A DNA stretch of 64,000 bases from Massilia niastensis DSM 21313 (GTDB lineage Bacteria; Pseudomonadota; Gammaproteobacteria; Burkholderiales; Burkholderiaceae_D): NCBI RefSeq assembly GCF_000382345.1, contig NZ_KB908094.1, positions 1 to 64,000 of the forward strand, written 5' to 3'. Numbering within the stretch: position 1 is the first letter of the stretch; each line of letters begins with the position of its first letter. The notes beneath the pieces were generated by a model that was not told the DNA's origin, searched no databases, and saw nothing but the letters and a program-made list of their open reading frames with translations. A program made the translations under genes and the position numbers. Shown piece after piece: positions 1 through 8,125 of the stretch.

Positions 1-450
1 GCGCGGCCGAACAGGCAAAGTGCTCACCGAATAGCATCAGCTTCGTCTTCGCGCTGGCTGCGTTTCAGTACGAAATGACTCACGCAGCCGCCTTGCATGC
101 ACAGGGCAACTTACCAGGTGTACTTAAACGCATGCGCGAGAGGATGATTATCGAACTGAATGTGTATCGACCCGGCCGAAAGTTCGACCGGGTCACCAAA
201 GCCAAACCGCAACGCTATCCAGAACGCCGACTCCGACGTCCGCCATCCCTAACTTAACGGCATTAGGGTCAGAGTCGAATTGTTTGACAACTTCCGAACG
301 TTTCCCATTAATTTGACTCTGACCCTATTTATCTCGCGCGCAATTGCGCGGTAATTCGACTCTGACCCTAATTGTCTCGCGTATCAGTTCAGCTGGGCCA
401 TTGTTCAGGGTTGCGATTGGTCTCTTCAATATGCGAAGGGGCAGCGCCAA
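1..450. other. Intergenic stretch without a recognisable gene
   Basis: I recognise no protein here. A 60-codon reading frame at 75-257 has no family resemblance and no convincing ribosome-binding site, so I do not call it a gene. The right part carries the short repeats listed at 262-372. The stretch lies downstream of the minus-strand permease operon. Confidence 0.6.
262..372. repeat. Three copies of a short AGGGTCAGAGTCRAATTA-like repeat
   Basis: Positions 262-281 read ATTAGGGTCAGAGTCGAATT. The same element is inverted at 309-327 (with TTTGACT in place of TTCGACT) and again at 352-372. The first copy faces the other two, so the outer copies can pair. Similar repeats commonly flank REP-associated or IS200-like elements in proteobacteria, but no transposase is visible, so an orphan repeat cluster is the safest description. 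Confidence 0.7.
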
Positions 451-484
451 ATAAAACGGGACCCGCCTGCAAAGGCGGGTCCCG
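451..484 (-). terminator. Rho-independent terminator of the permease operon
   Basis: CGGGACCCGCC at 457-467 pairs perfectly with GGCGGGTCCCG at 474-484 around a six-base loop. Read on the minus strand the hairpin is followed by TTTTATTT. It lies 28 bases beyond the stop codon of the MHS permease and probably ends the operon that starts with the porin at 7822. Confidence 0.92.
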
Positions 485-511
485 CGGTCGGGTCAATCGG
501 GGTCGTGGCGC

Positions 512-1906
512 TTATCCTGCTCGCACCTCACCCGTCTTGCCCGGAGGCTGAGCCTTGAACGAAGCGTCTCCCTCCTGCGCGCCGGCCGTGTTGGTCGGCA
601 GGTCCTGGTCGAAGCGCTCCGCGCTGAAGTAGAAGGCGATGGCGCTCACCAGGCACAGGCCGCCGAAGAACAGCGCGACCAGGATCGGATCCGTGCCGCC
701 CTGCAGGGCGAGCAGGCTGGAGGCGATCAGCGGCGCCGTGCCGGAACCGATGGTCGAGGCCAGCTGGAAGGTCACCGCGATGCCGCTGTAGCGCACGTCG
801 GCTGCGAACTTCTCGCCCATCCAGGTATTGACCGCGCCGCCCATCATCGCCTGGACCAGCGGCAGCGCCAGGATCAGGGCCAGGATCAGGGCGCCGAGGC
901 TGCCACTGTTCACCAGCACGAAGATCGGCCAGATCAGCACGGCGCCCAGCAGCGCACCCGTGATCATCAGCGGACGCCGGCCGTAGCGGTCGGACATCGC
1001 GCCGAACACCGGCATCGTGAAGATGTGCAGCAGGTTCGCCACCGTCATGGCCAGCAGCGAGTCGGTGCGGCTGTGGCCGACGGTCACCGCGTAATTCAGC
1101 AGGAAGGCGGCCGCGAAGGTGGCGAAGGCCAGCGGGGCCAGGCCGCCGATCACGCCGGACAGCACTTGCAGGGGGTTGTGGCGGAACACGGTCACCACCG
1201 GCAGCACGCTGCGCTTTTCGCCCGACGCCGCGCGTTTCTTGCGCGCCTCCTCGAACTCCGGCGTCTCGTCCAGGTTCATCCTGATCACCAGGCCGAGCAC
1301 CACCAGCAGCGCGCTCAGCAGGAACGGCACGCGCCAGCCCCAGGCCAGGAATTCCTCGTTCGGCAGCTTGGAGAACAGCATCATCACCAGGGTGCCGAGC
1401 ACCGCGCCGCTGGGCCCGCCCGAGGCCACGATCGATACCGCCAGGCCGCGTCCCTTGGGCTTGGCGTGCTCCATCGACATCAGGGTAGCCCCGCCCCATT
1501 CGCCGCCGATGGCGAAGCCCTGGACCAGGCGCAGCACGACCAGCAGGATGGGCGCCGCGATGCCGATCTGCTGGTAGGTGGGCAGCAGGCCGATCAGGAC
1601 ACTCGCCAGGCCCATCATCAGCAGGGTGATGATCAGGATGGTCTTGCGGCCCAGCTTGTCGCCGTAGTGTCCGAACACGACCGCGCCCAGCGGCCGTGCG
1701 AAATAGCCGAAGGCCAGGGTGGCGAACGCCGACAGCGTCGCCATCAGGGGTTCCATGGTCACGAAGAAGATGTGCGGGAAGACCAGGGCCGCGGCAACGC
1801 CGTAGAGCAGGAAATCGTAGTATTCGAGCGTCGTGCCAAGGTAGCTGGCAATGATGGCTTTGCGCCGGTTCTTGACCTGCGCAGTGGTGGTGGAGTAGTC
1901 AGCCAT
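512..1906 (-). CDS. MFS permease of the metabolite:H+ symporter (MHS) family
   Basis: This 464-residue inner-membrane protein has the usual twelve-helix MFS length. The N-terminal part shows the MHS hallmark of an early TLEYYDF segment and the loop motif GHYGDKLGRK between helices 2 and 3 (near residue 80), followed by RLVQGFAIGGEWGGA in helices 4-5. Relatives such as ShiA, ProP and KgtP import organic acids or osmolytes with protons. It is the last gene of the minus-strand module A, about 120 bases after the DoxX-like gene, and is followed by a strong terminator. A small organic or aromatic acid is the likely cargo, but the sequence does not identify it. Confidence 0.88.
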   Translation of the reverse strand: MADYSTTTAQVKNRRKAIIASYLGTTLEYYDFLLYGVAAALVFPHIFFVTMEPLMATLSAFATLAFGYFARPLGAVVFGHYGDKLGRKTILIITLLMMGLASVLIGLLPTYQQIGIAAPILLVVLRLVQGFAIGGEWGGATLMSMEHAKPKGRGLAVSIVASGGPSGAVLGTLVMMLFSKLPNEEFLAWGWRVPFLLSALLVVLGLVIRMNLDETPEFEEARKKRAASGEKRSVLPVVTVFRHNPLQVLSGVIGGLAPLAFATFAAAFLLNYAVTVGHSRTDSLLAMTVANLLHIFTMPVFGAMSDRYGRRPLMITGALLGAVLIWPIFVLVNSGSLGALILALILALPLVQAMMGGAVNTWMGEKFAADVRYSGIAVTFQLASTIGSGTAPLIASSLLALQGGTDPILVALFFGGLCLVSAIAFYFSAERFDQDLPTNTAGAQEGDASFKAQPPGKTGEVRAG

Positions 1907-2025
1907 GTTGGTTTCGCATAGTTAGTTGATCAAATATCTTGAAGAAGACCGGCCTGGAGCTCCGCCGCCGGATGCCTCCCAGGCGCGGTCCGCATGCCGA
2001 AGTACGCGCGCGATGCAAGCCGCCC

Positions 2026-2568
2026 CTACCCCCGTTCCTGTTCCGGATCGCGAAAAATGGACGGAAGCTCCTTGAGATCCCCGAGCTTGCCCATCGGGGC
2101 GTGCATCTTCAGCATCGGCAGGTAATGGCGGATATACGCGAAGATCAGGATCACATTCATGTACAGGCACCATACCGCCATGTAGGTGCTGAAGATGCGC
2201 TCGTAGCGGACGTTGAGTGCAATCGAGTTATGGAACACCATGTACGAAACCGGCAAGGCGGCGGCCAGGGCGAGTGGCACGAAGATGTTGAACACCAGGC
2301 AGATGCCGACGATGAGTTCGACCGTCTTGACGAGGTCGAACAGGCCGACCTCGAGCAGCGACACCAGCATCACATTGGATGGGTGGAGGTTGCCCAGTGG
2401 CTGGGGAAAGATCGGCGGAAAGCCGAACAGCGGAAGCAGGTGGCTGGTGCCGCTCACGATCATCCACGCACCGAGCATGATGCGGAAGAAGATCAGTACC
2501 AGCTTGCCGATGAACCAGATATCGAGCTTGTTGGTGGTGGTGCCGATGGCCCTGGTGGAAATCGCCAT
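2026..2568 (-). CDS. DoxX-like integral membrane protein
   Basis: The 180-residue protein begins MAISTRAIG; the start at 2568 is chosen because GGAGAC lies just upstream, although the frame stays open to 2772. Four hydrophobic segments can be read, with a conserved-looking stretch RIMLGAWMIVSGTSHL in the first. The layout fits the DoxX/DoxD family of small four-helix membrane proteins, some of which supply electrons to respiratory or oxidative partners. A second protein of the same type is encoded at 6093-6599 in the same operon. The partner and electron donor are unknown. Confidence 0.65.
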   Translation of the reverse strand: MAISTRAIGTTTNKLDIWFIGKLVLIFFRIMLGAWMIVSGTSHLLPLFGFPPIFPQPLGNLHPSNVMLVSLLEVGLFDLVKTVELIVGICLVFNIFVPLALAAALPVSYMVFHNSIALNVRYERIFSTYMAVWCLYMNVILIFAYIRHYLPMLKMHAPMGKLGDLKELPSIFRDPEQERG

Positions 2569-2606
2569 GATTCTTGTCTCCAAATGATTGTTGTCTTGAT
2601 GCGCGC

Positions 2607-3092
2607 TCAGGGCTTCAGCCCGAGGTCGACCTTCTTGTTCATGCTGCTGCTGTCGCAGGTCCCGCCGTTCAGCGACTGCGCAAGGGTCTTGCGCCAGGCT
2701 ATGCGCCCGTTCCAGGTGCGGAACATGTCGACGACCTCGTGCGCAGGCTGGCCGCGGGTGGCCTCGACGCAATGGTGAACGACGACGTTCAGGCCTTCGG
2801 CCACGACCTGGCGTACCGTGGAAGTCAGCGGCCCGGAGTCGGCGCGGTAGACCGCCTGGGGCGTGAGGTCGATCGTCTTGGGGGTGTAGTACAGCTTGGC
2901 CGCTTCCGCGCCCTGGCCCTTGCCATAGGCGATGTCCATGTATCCGGAGACGACCTCGCGCGGCAGCTTGCCGACGCCCGGGCCCTTGTCTCCATACCAG
3001 CGTGGATTGAAATGCAGGTCTTGCGCCACATACGCCGTGAGCAGCAATCCCAGCGCGACCGAGATGCTGTTGAGTTTCTTATCGCTTATCAC
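2607..3092 (-). CDS. SnoaL-like (NTF2 fold) protein with an N-terminal signal or anchor
   Basis: The 161-residue protein starts with GTG at 3092, overlapping the stop of the TRAP gene upstream by GTGA. Residues 8-24 are hydrophobic, suggesting export or a membrane anchor. The rest resembles predicted SnoaL-like polyketide-cyclase/aldol enzymes: a segment with VVVHHCVEA and a C-terminal VVDMFRTWNGRI strand pair. The usual acidic EHWD after this strand is replaced by AWRK, so catalysis is uncertain. Translational coupling to a periplasmic binding protein supports a periplasmic role. Its substrate is unknown. Confidence 0.6.
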   Translation of the reverse strand: MISDKKLNSISVALGLLLTAYVAQDLHFNPRWYGDKGPGVGKLPREVVSGYMDIAYGKGQGAEAAKLYYTPKTIDLTPQAVYRADSGPLTSTVRQVVAEGLNVVVHHCVEATRGQPAHEVVDMFRTWNGRIAWRKTLAQSLNGGTCDSSSMNKKVDLGLKP

Positions 3093-4267
3093 TTCAGTGT
3101 CTCCCAGTTATAGGTTTTGTAGTACATCGTGCCGGCGGCTGTTTCCCTGCCGGAAGCGCCCGATGTTGTTTGTTCATGCAGCCCCACCCCGGCCTGGTAG
3201 AGCCGGCGCAGGTCGTCCTTGTGCTTGCCGAAATACCGATCCCGCATCGGCTGCGTCAGCTCCCGCAGCCTGGTGCGTTCGGATGGTTCCAGCTCGTTGA
3301 CCGCCATGCCACGGGCCACGAGGCTGGCGCGCGCCTGGCGCGCCTCGTCGCGCACGAGACTGCGCTGGAAGCGCCCGGCCTCGACGGCCGCCGCCTGCAG
3401 CACGGCGCGCTGCGCGGCTGTCAGCCTGCCCCAGGCCTCCGCATTCGCCACCAGGACCATGGCGCCATAGGAATGCCTGGTCACGCTCAGCGATGACTGC
3501 ACTTCGTAGAGGCGCCCGGCCAGGATCTGGGAATAAAAATTATCCTGTCCCTCGACCTGCTTCGATGCCAGCGCCTCGTACACTTGCCCGAACGGCAGTG
3601 GGATGGGGTTGGCGCCCATCGCGCGAAACGCTTCGACAAACACCGGCTCGCCGATGACGCGGAAGTTCAGCCCGCGCAGGTCGCCGGCACGGCGGATCGG
3701 CCGGCCCGAGGTCGTGAGCTGGCGAAAACCGTTTTCCCACCATGCGAGGCCGACCAGGCCGCACTGGCCCATGCGCGCCAGCAGGGCGTGTCCGAAAGCG
3801 CCGTCGAGCAAGGCATCGGCCTGCCGTTCATCGCGCAGCAGGAACGGCAGGTCGAGCAGTTCGAATTCCCGGTTGAGCGCCGCCAGCCCGGTCGCGGCCA
3901 CCAGCATCAGCGCCGGCGCATCGGCCCCGCCGGCCTGGAGCGCCGCGATCTGTTGCGCGGGAGATCCGGGCAGCGCATCGGTCCTGACCCTGACCCGCAC
4001 CGCGCCCCCGCTGCCCGCCTGGACCAGGTCCGCGAACCTGCGCATGCCCTGGCGCACCGGATGATCCTCCGCCAGGTAAGCGCGATAGTCCGCGATGTCG
4101 AGCTGGCGCAGCGCCGGCTCTGCCGCCGCCGCAGGGCCGGCCGCCAGCGAGAACAGGCCGAGCACCGCGAGGGTGAGACGGGCCAGGCCCGGGAAGGAAG
4201 CGCCAGGGCTGGCGCGCCGCGATGGGCGCGCCTTCACGGCTGCGCATGGAAAGAGCGTGTCCAGCAT
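3089..4267 (-). CDS. TRAP transporter substrate-binding protein (DctP type), orphan
   Basis: The start at 4267 (MLDTLFPC, 392 residues) has GGAAA upstream. Residues 18-48 form a signal peptide ending AAGPAAAAE. The mature part follows the DctP pattern: HPVRQGMRRFADLV near the N terminus, then the core LRGLNFRVIGEPVFVEAFRAMGANPIP and the conserved arginine in RVIGEP that clamps the carboxylate of the ligand. No DctQ or DctM membrane subunit is encoded in the window, so it must work with permeases elsewhere or act as a binding or sensing protein. It sits between a Tat-exported MmgE/PrpD protein and the SnoaL-like gene and is translationally coupled to the latter. Confidence 0.85.
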   Translation of the reverse strand: MLDTLFPCAAVKARPSRRASPGASFPGLARLTLAVLGLFSLAAGPAAAAEPALRQLDIADYRAYLAEDHPVRQGMRRFADLVQAGSGGAVRVRVRTDALPGSPAQQIAALQAGGADAPALMLVAATGLAALNREFELLDLPFLLRDERQADALLDGAFGHALLARMGQCGLVGLAWWENGFRQLTTSGRPIRRAGDLRGLNFRVIGEPVFVEAFRAMGANPIPLPFGQVYEALASKQVEGQDNFYSQILAGRLYEVQSSLSVTRHSYGAMVLVANAEAWGRLTAAQRAVLQAAAVEAGRFQRSLVRDEARQARASLVARGMAVNELEPSERTRLRELTQPMRDRYFGKHKDDLRRLYQAGVGLHEQTTSGASGRETAAGTMYYKTYNWETLK

Positions 4268-4349
4268 GGGTGTTTCCGTGGTGTTGCGTCTGAAGATTAA
4301 CATGTCCGGCCACCCTGCTTTCAATGCGATCGGTGAGATGCCTGCTGCT

Positions 4350-5861
4350 TTACACGATGGCCATGGCGGCATTCAGGGCCGACACGTCCGCTTCCGCTTC
4401 CAGGTTCTGGATCCGTTGCACGAGACGCGTGGCCTGCCCGCGTTTCATGCCCGCCGCGTCGGTACACTCCAGCACCTTCTTCTTGTACTCGTCCGCGCTC
4501 ATCGGGTTGTTCGGATCGCCCTTGGCGTATTTCACCTGCCTGGCGTAGGTCCTGCCGCGCGCCCTGATTTCCAGGCGCACGAATCCGGGCCCGCCGTCGG
4601 GGCGCACCAGGCTCCTGTCTTCCACCGTCACCATGCGCCTGGCGAGCGCCCGCAGGTCCGCCCTCTGCAATGCTTCCGGAGAGAAGTGACGCAGCCCGAC
4701 TTCCCGGTCCTGGATCGCCACCGCCACCATCCATGGATTGCTGAACTGGGCCTCGACGATGGTCCTGGGATTCTGCTTTTTCTCCAGCGGCGCACCGAGC
4801 AGCATCATCTCGGCGGGCGGGCTGTAGATCGTCACCCCTTCCACATCCGCGGGCCGGATATTGTTGGCGTTGACGAGCTCCAGGATGCCATCGATGGCGA
4901 CATGCCCTCCCCGGCAGCAGGGATAGGGCTTGGGTGCGATATCGACGCCGGCGAAGCTGCTTCCCAGGCCGCCCAGCAATGCTTCTTTCGAGTACTTGCC
5001 ACCGTGGTATTGCTTGAACAAGCCCTTGACGCCTTCGAGGACATGGTAGGAACCGAACACGCCATGTTTGGCCAGGCGCGCCGACATCACGCCGCCATAG
5101 GCGGCGAAGCCGGCGCCCAGGCGCTTGGCATGGGTGCCGTCGATGCTCGCCTGCGCATTGCCCGACAACTGGTGGTAAGCCAGCCCGACCGCGGCCACCA
5201 TCTGCTCGCGCGTCAGCCCCATCAGGCGTCCCGCCACCAGCGCGGCGGCGAGGTAGCCATACATGGGTGTCGGATCCCAGCCGACGATGAAGGGCGACAC
5301 GCCCGGCGAGCCGGCGCGCGACAGGCGGCAGGCGGCATCGGTGCCGGTCGCCACCGCGGCAATCAGCTCCTTGCCGTCGACCCCGCCCACGTAGTCCGCC
5401 ACCGCCAGGGCCACCGGGACGGTGACGCACGAGGCATGCAGCAGCGAAGGCTCGTAGGTGTCGTCGTACTCGAGGGCGGCGGCCATGGAGGCGTTCAGGC
5501 GGGCGGCCTTTTCCGCCGGCAGGCGGATGTTGGTGCCGAGGATGAAGCTTTCCGGCTTGCCGCCCGTCTCCCTGCTCCAGGCATGGAGCTGCTTGATGCC
5601 ATCCGCACCCAGCGCCGGCAGCGCGACCGCCACCGTGTCCAGGATCTGGATCCTGGTGGCCGTGGCCACTTCCGCGGGCAGGGCCTCGTAGCGGGTATTC
5701 AGGCAATAATCGACCAGGGTATGGATGGCGTCGGGGACCTGCTGGCCCGCCTCCGCCGGCCTGGCGGGGTCGTTGCTGGCCCATGCCCAGCTGGCACTGC
5801 CTGCCCAGCCCGAGGCGAGCAATCCCGACAACTGTACAAATTTCCTGCGGCTCGTTTGCAT
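4350..5861 (-). CDS. MmgE/PrpD family protein with a twin-arginine signal peptide
   Basis: The start at 5861 follows the strong AAAGGAGA site and gives 503 residues opening MQTSRRKFVQLSG, a clear Tat signal (SRRKF plus hydrophobic stretch ending near WAWAS). The remainder is full-length MmgE/PrpD: DTVAVALPALGADG, SMAAALEYDDTYEP and a conserved KPYPCCRGGH region. Characterised members are cytoplasmic, for example 2-methylcitrate dehydratase. Here a periplasmic hydratase, dehydratase or isomerase acting before uptake is likely, given the neighbouring TRAP binding protein and porin. The reaction cannot be named from sequence. Confidence 0.83.
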   Translation of the reverse strand: MQTSRRKFVQLSGLLASGWAGSASWAWASNDPARPAEAGQQVPDAIHTLVDYCLNTRYEALPAEVATATRIQILDTVAVALPALGADGIKQLHAWSRETGGKPESFILGTNIRLPAEKAARLNASMAAALEYDDTYEPSLLHASCVTVPVALAVADYVGGVDGKELIAAVATGTDAACRLSRAGSPGVSPFIVGWDPTPMYGYLAAALVAGRLMGLTREQMVAAVGLAYHQLSGNAQASIDGTHAKRLGAGFAAYGGVMSARLAKHGVFGSYHVLEGVKGLFKQYHGGKYSKEALLGGLGSSFAGVDIAPKPYPCCRGGHVAIDGILELVNANNIRPADVEGVTIYSPPAEMMLLGAPLEKKQNPRTIVEAQFSNPWMVAVAIQDREVGLRHFSPEALQRADLRALARRMVTVEDRSLVRPDGGPGFVRLEIRARGRTYARQVKYAKGDPNNPMSADEYKKKVLECTDAAGMKRGQATRLVQRIQNLEAEADVSALNAAMAIV

Positions 5862-5907
5862 GATCGTCTCCTTTGTTATCGTGTTCGCTGCCCGCAAGGC
5901 GGCGCGA

Positions 5908-6093
5908 TCAGTCTTTCTTCTTCGCGTCGCGGATCATCATGTAGATGAGACCGATCCACGAGCCGGCGAAGGCGACCAGGTCATAGTTGCGGATCGGCCG
6001 GAACTGCGTGTAGAACAGACCCGTCGAACCGATATACGCCGCCGCCGTCAGGAGGAGACACACTGCCACGGCAATCCATTTGCTCTTGTCCAT
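5908..6093 (-). CDS. Small two-helix membrane protein, 61 residues
   Basis: The protein has two hydrophobic segments (about residues 6-27 and 38-53) and a very basic C terminus, RDAKKKD. AGGTG precedes the ATG, and the start overlaps the stop of the upstream DoxX-like gene by one base, so the two are probably translated together. No family is recognised. It may be a small partner of the DoxX-like protein or of the exported MmgE/PrpD enzyme. Confidence 0.6.
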   Translation of the reverse strand: MDKSKWIAVAVCLLLTAAAYIGSTGLFYTQFRPIRNYDLVAFAGSWIGLIYMMIRDAKKKD

Positions 6094-6599
6094 TAATACA
6101 CCTCGCTATTGAGTTTGATATCCCGTGCGCTCTTCCTGTCGGCGATGCGTTCGCCGATCTCCGGCTTGTAGGCCATCGGGCCGTCCCACAGCCACAGCGG
6201 TTCCAGCTTCGGCTTGATCGCGGCGTACATCCATCCGCTGTAGGCCAGCAGCAGGACGCCGTTCATGAACAATTCCTGGGGCCCGGTGAAGAGCTGGCGC
6301 GGCATGGCCACGATGAAGGTATTCAGCCAGAAGATGTTCACCGTGGCGGGGAATTCCAGGATCAGGCCCAGCAGCGTGAAGCGGTTGAAGAAGATCATCG
6401 CCCCCGTGACGATTTCCAGGTACTTGATCAGCTGGTACAGGTAGATGTTGGCGTTCGCCTGCACCCATTCGCCGCCGACGCCGGGAATCTCGGGAACGTA
6501 TCCGGTCACCGCATAGCGGATACCGGAAAACAGCAGGTGCGCGCCGAAGTACAGCCGCAGCCAGTGGACGATGTAATACCAGGGCGATCTGTTGGTCAT
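6093..6599 (-). CDS. DoxX-like integral membrane protein, second copy in the operon
   Basis: The frame is open far upstream, but the ATG at 6599 has AAGGAG in front of it and starts a 168-residue protein beginning MTNRSPWYYIVHWLRLYF. Four hydrophobic segments follow, with GAHLLFSGIRYAVTGYVP in the first region. Size and topology match the protein at 2026-2568, and the segments align loosely by eye, though the two are clearly diverged rather than a recent duplicate. It lies between the porin and the small membrane protein. Function is unknown beyond a probable role in electron transfer or membrane support. Confidence 0.6.
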   Translation of the reverse strand: MTNRSPWYYIVHWLRLYFGAHLLFSGIRYAVTGYVPEIPGVGGEWVQANANIYLYQLIKYLEIVTGAMIFFNRFTLLGLILEFPATVNIFWLNTFIVAMPRQLFTGPQELFMNGVLLLAYSGWMYAAIKPKLEPLWLWDGPMAYKPEIGERIADRKSARDIKLNSEVY

Positions 6600-6682
6600 T
6601 TCACTACTCCTTGATAGGGAAGATTCGCATTCCCGACGCTTCGGTGCAGCGCCGGGCAACAACAACGACAAGCACGGGCTTG

Positions 6683-7822
6683 TCAGAAACGCCAGGTAGC
6701 GCCGACGGTGAACCCCTCGACGGTATCCCCTGCCAGGGGCTTGGGACTCTGGAACACCGGCCAGCTGGCGGCAAGGCCTTGCGACAGGTGGGTGTAGGCC
6801 GCCATCAGCATCAGCCTGCGGCTGACGTCGTAGGTGTAGGCCACGCCGTAGCTGCGCGCATCGCGATCGGGCGTACCGCTGTCGTAGCGGCCCCAGGTCA
6901 TGCGTACGCTGCCGCGCGCGCTCACCGGGATCACCGCGCCGAGCAGCTTGACCGTCTCGGTCCTGCCATTCAGGACGCTTCCGGTCGCGCCCAGGGTCTG
7001 GTCGGTCAGGTCGCGCCGGATATAGGTGAGATAGGGCTGGATCGGGCCGGCGACGAACTTGGCGCCGATCGCCGCTTCCGCGACCGAATCGGTCGGCCTG
7101 GCCGCTCCCGATCCGGGCGTGCTGCCCGCCTTGACGAAGAGCGCGCCGATCTGGAACGGCCCGGCCAGGTAATCGAGTCCCGCTTCCAGGACCTTGGGCT
7201 GGGTCAGCGAGCCCTCGTTCAGGCTGTACGAGACCTCGGCCTGGACGCCGCCGATCCGCGGCGAGGTGTAGTTGACGGTATTCTCCGAGCGGAAGGTCGG
7301 GTTGATCAGGAATCCGGTCGACACGCCGGTTCCCGAAGCGGTTCCGGGAGCCGCGCTTCCCAGGGTGGACAGGACGCCCCACGCATCCATTGCCGGCAAC
7401 AGCATCGGATCGTAGGTAGGGAAGAAGTTATAGGTCGGACCTTGCAGGCGGCCCAGCTTGAGCGCGCCGAATGACTTGTGCCCCATCTCGACATAGACCT
7501 GGCGGCTCCAGACCCGATTCGGGTTGCCGTTGGTGGAACTCGAGGTGCCCGCATCCAGGTTGACGCCGGCCTCGAGGCGGGCGTTGACTCTCCAGCCCTG
7601 GCCCAGGTCTTCAGTCGCGAGGAAGCCGATCCTCGAGCCGGAACCGCCCGCATGCATGGCGGTCTTGGTTGCGTCCGAGGTCCGGTAACGCGCAACGGCG
7701 ATATCGGCAACGCCATACACCCTCACACTGCTGGCCTGGGCGGCCGGGGGCGCTGCGGGGGGCTGGGCCATCGAAACAGCCGAGGCGGACAAGGCTGTGA
7801 TACCCGCGATGAACTTCTTCAT
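6683..7822 (-). CDS. Gram-negative type-4 outer-membrane porin
   Basis: The start at 7822 (MKKFIAGITALSASAVSMAQ) follows GGAGAC and gives 379 residues. A signal peptide is followed by SVRVYGVADIAVARY, the first strand typical of betaproteobacterial Porin_4 proteins, then GFLATEDLGQGWRVNARLEAG and GALKLGRLQGP. The chain ends in WRF, the aromatic terminal residue recognised for outer-membrane assembly. It is the first gene of module A and probably admits that module's substrate. A promoter with direct repeats lies just upstream. Confidence 0.92.
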   Translation of the reverse strand: MKKFIAGITALSASAVSMAQPPAAPPAAQASSVRVYGVADIAVARYRTSDATKTAMHAGGSGSRIGFLATEDLGQGWRVNARLEAGVNLDAGTSSSTNGNPNRVWSRQVYVEMGHKSFGALKLGRLQGPTYNFFPTYDPMLLPAMDAWGVLSTLGSAAPGTASGTGVSTGFLINPTFRSENTVNYTSPRIGGVQAEVSYSLNEGSLTQPKVLEAGLDYLAGPFQIGALFVKAGSTPGSGAARPTDSVAEAAIGAKFVAGPIQPYLTYIRRDLTDQTLGATGSVLNGRTETVKLLGAVIPVSARGSVRMTWGRYDSGTPDRDARSYGVAYTYDVSRRLMLMAAYTHLSQGLAASWPVFQSPKPLAGDTVEGFTVGATWRF

Positions 7823-7841
7823 AGTGTCTCCATTTTCGTTC

Positions 7842-7884
7842 ATTATATTTACCAAAACTCAGTTCTGGAAGTTATGTTCTAGAA
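7842..7884 (-). promoter_or_regulatory. Probable promoter of the porin-led operon with a pair of direct repeats
   Basis: On the minus strand a perfect TATAAT lies at 7842-7847. The expected -35 position has only a weak hexamer (TTCCAG). Overlapping it are two direct repeats, GTTCTGGAA at 7862-7870 and GTTCTAGAA at 7876-7884, 14 bases apart. A weak -35 with repeats over it is the usual arrangement for an activator-dependent promoter. The regulator is not known. Confidence 0.5.
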
Positions 7885-8125
7885 TTCTCGCCATAGCCGT
7901 GAAAGTATGCAACGTGGAAGCCTGCATGCCTGCTATACGTTTTTTGCATGAGTTGCCAAGGGCGAAACAAGGCTCACGCATGCCGGCAGCACGGAAAATC
8001 CGGGCGCGCCGGGGCCTCGCCCGCGGCGGCCCGGAAAAACATGGATGAAAGATGCGGCCGCATCGGCGGCCGGCGCTGCGCGGCGGGCAACCAGTCCAGT
8101 GACTGGTTGCTCGCCTGGCTTGGCA
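7885..8125. other. Non-coding gap between modules A and B
   Basis: With the promoter region above, this forms a 303-base gap without a recognisable gene. It contains the hairpin at 8087-8110 but no other structure that I can see. Confidence 0.6.
8087..8110 (-). terminator. Hairpin downstream of dmpG
   Basis: GCAACCAGTC at 8087-8096 pairs perfectly with GACTGGTTGC at 8101-8110 around the loop CAGT. It lies 15 bases past the stop of the last gene of module B. No T-run follows on the minus strand, so it may need Rho or act as an mRNA-stabilising hairpin. Confidence 0.6.

Noticed and set aside
75..257. 60-codon plus-strand frame near the left edge
   Set aside because: No family, no good ribosome-binding site and an unconvincing composition.
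4095..5948. 617-codon plus-strand reading frame over the MmgE/PrpD and TRAP genes
   Set aside because: It is antisense to two well-supported genes, rich in His, Arg and Gln, and has no recognisable domain.
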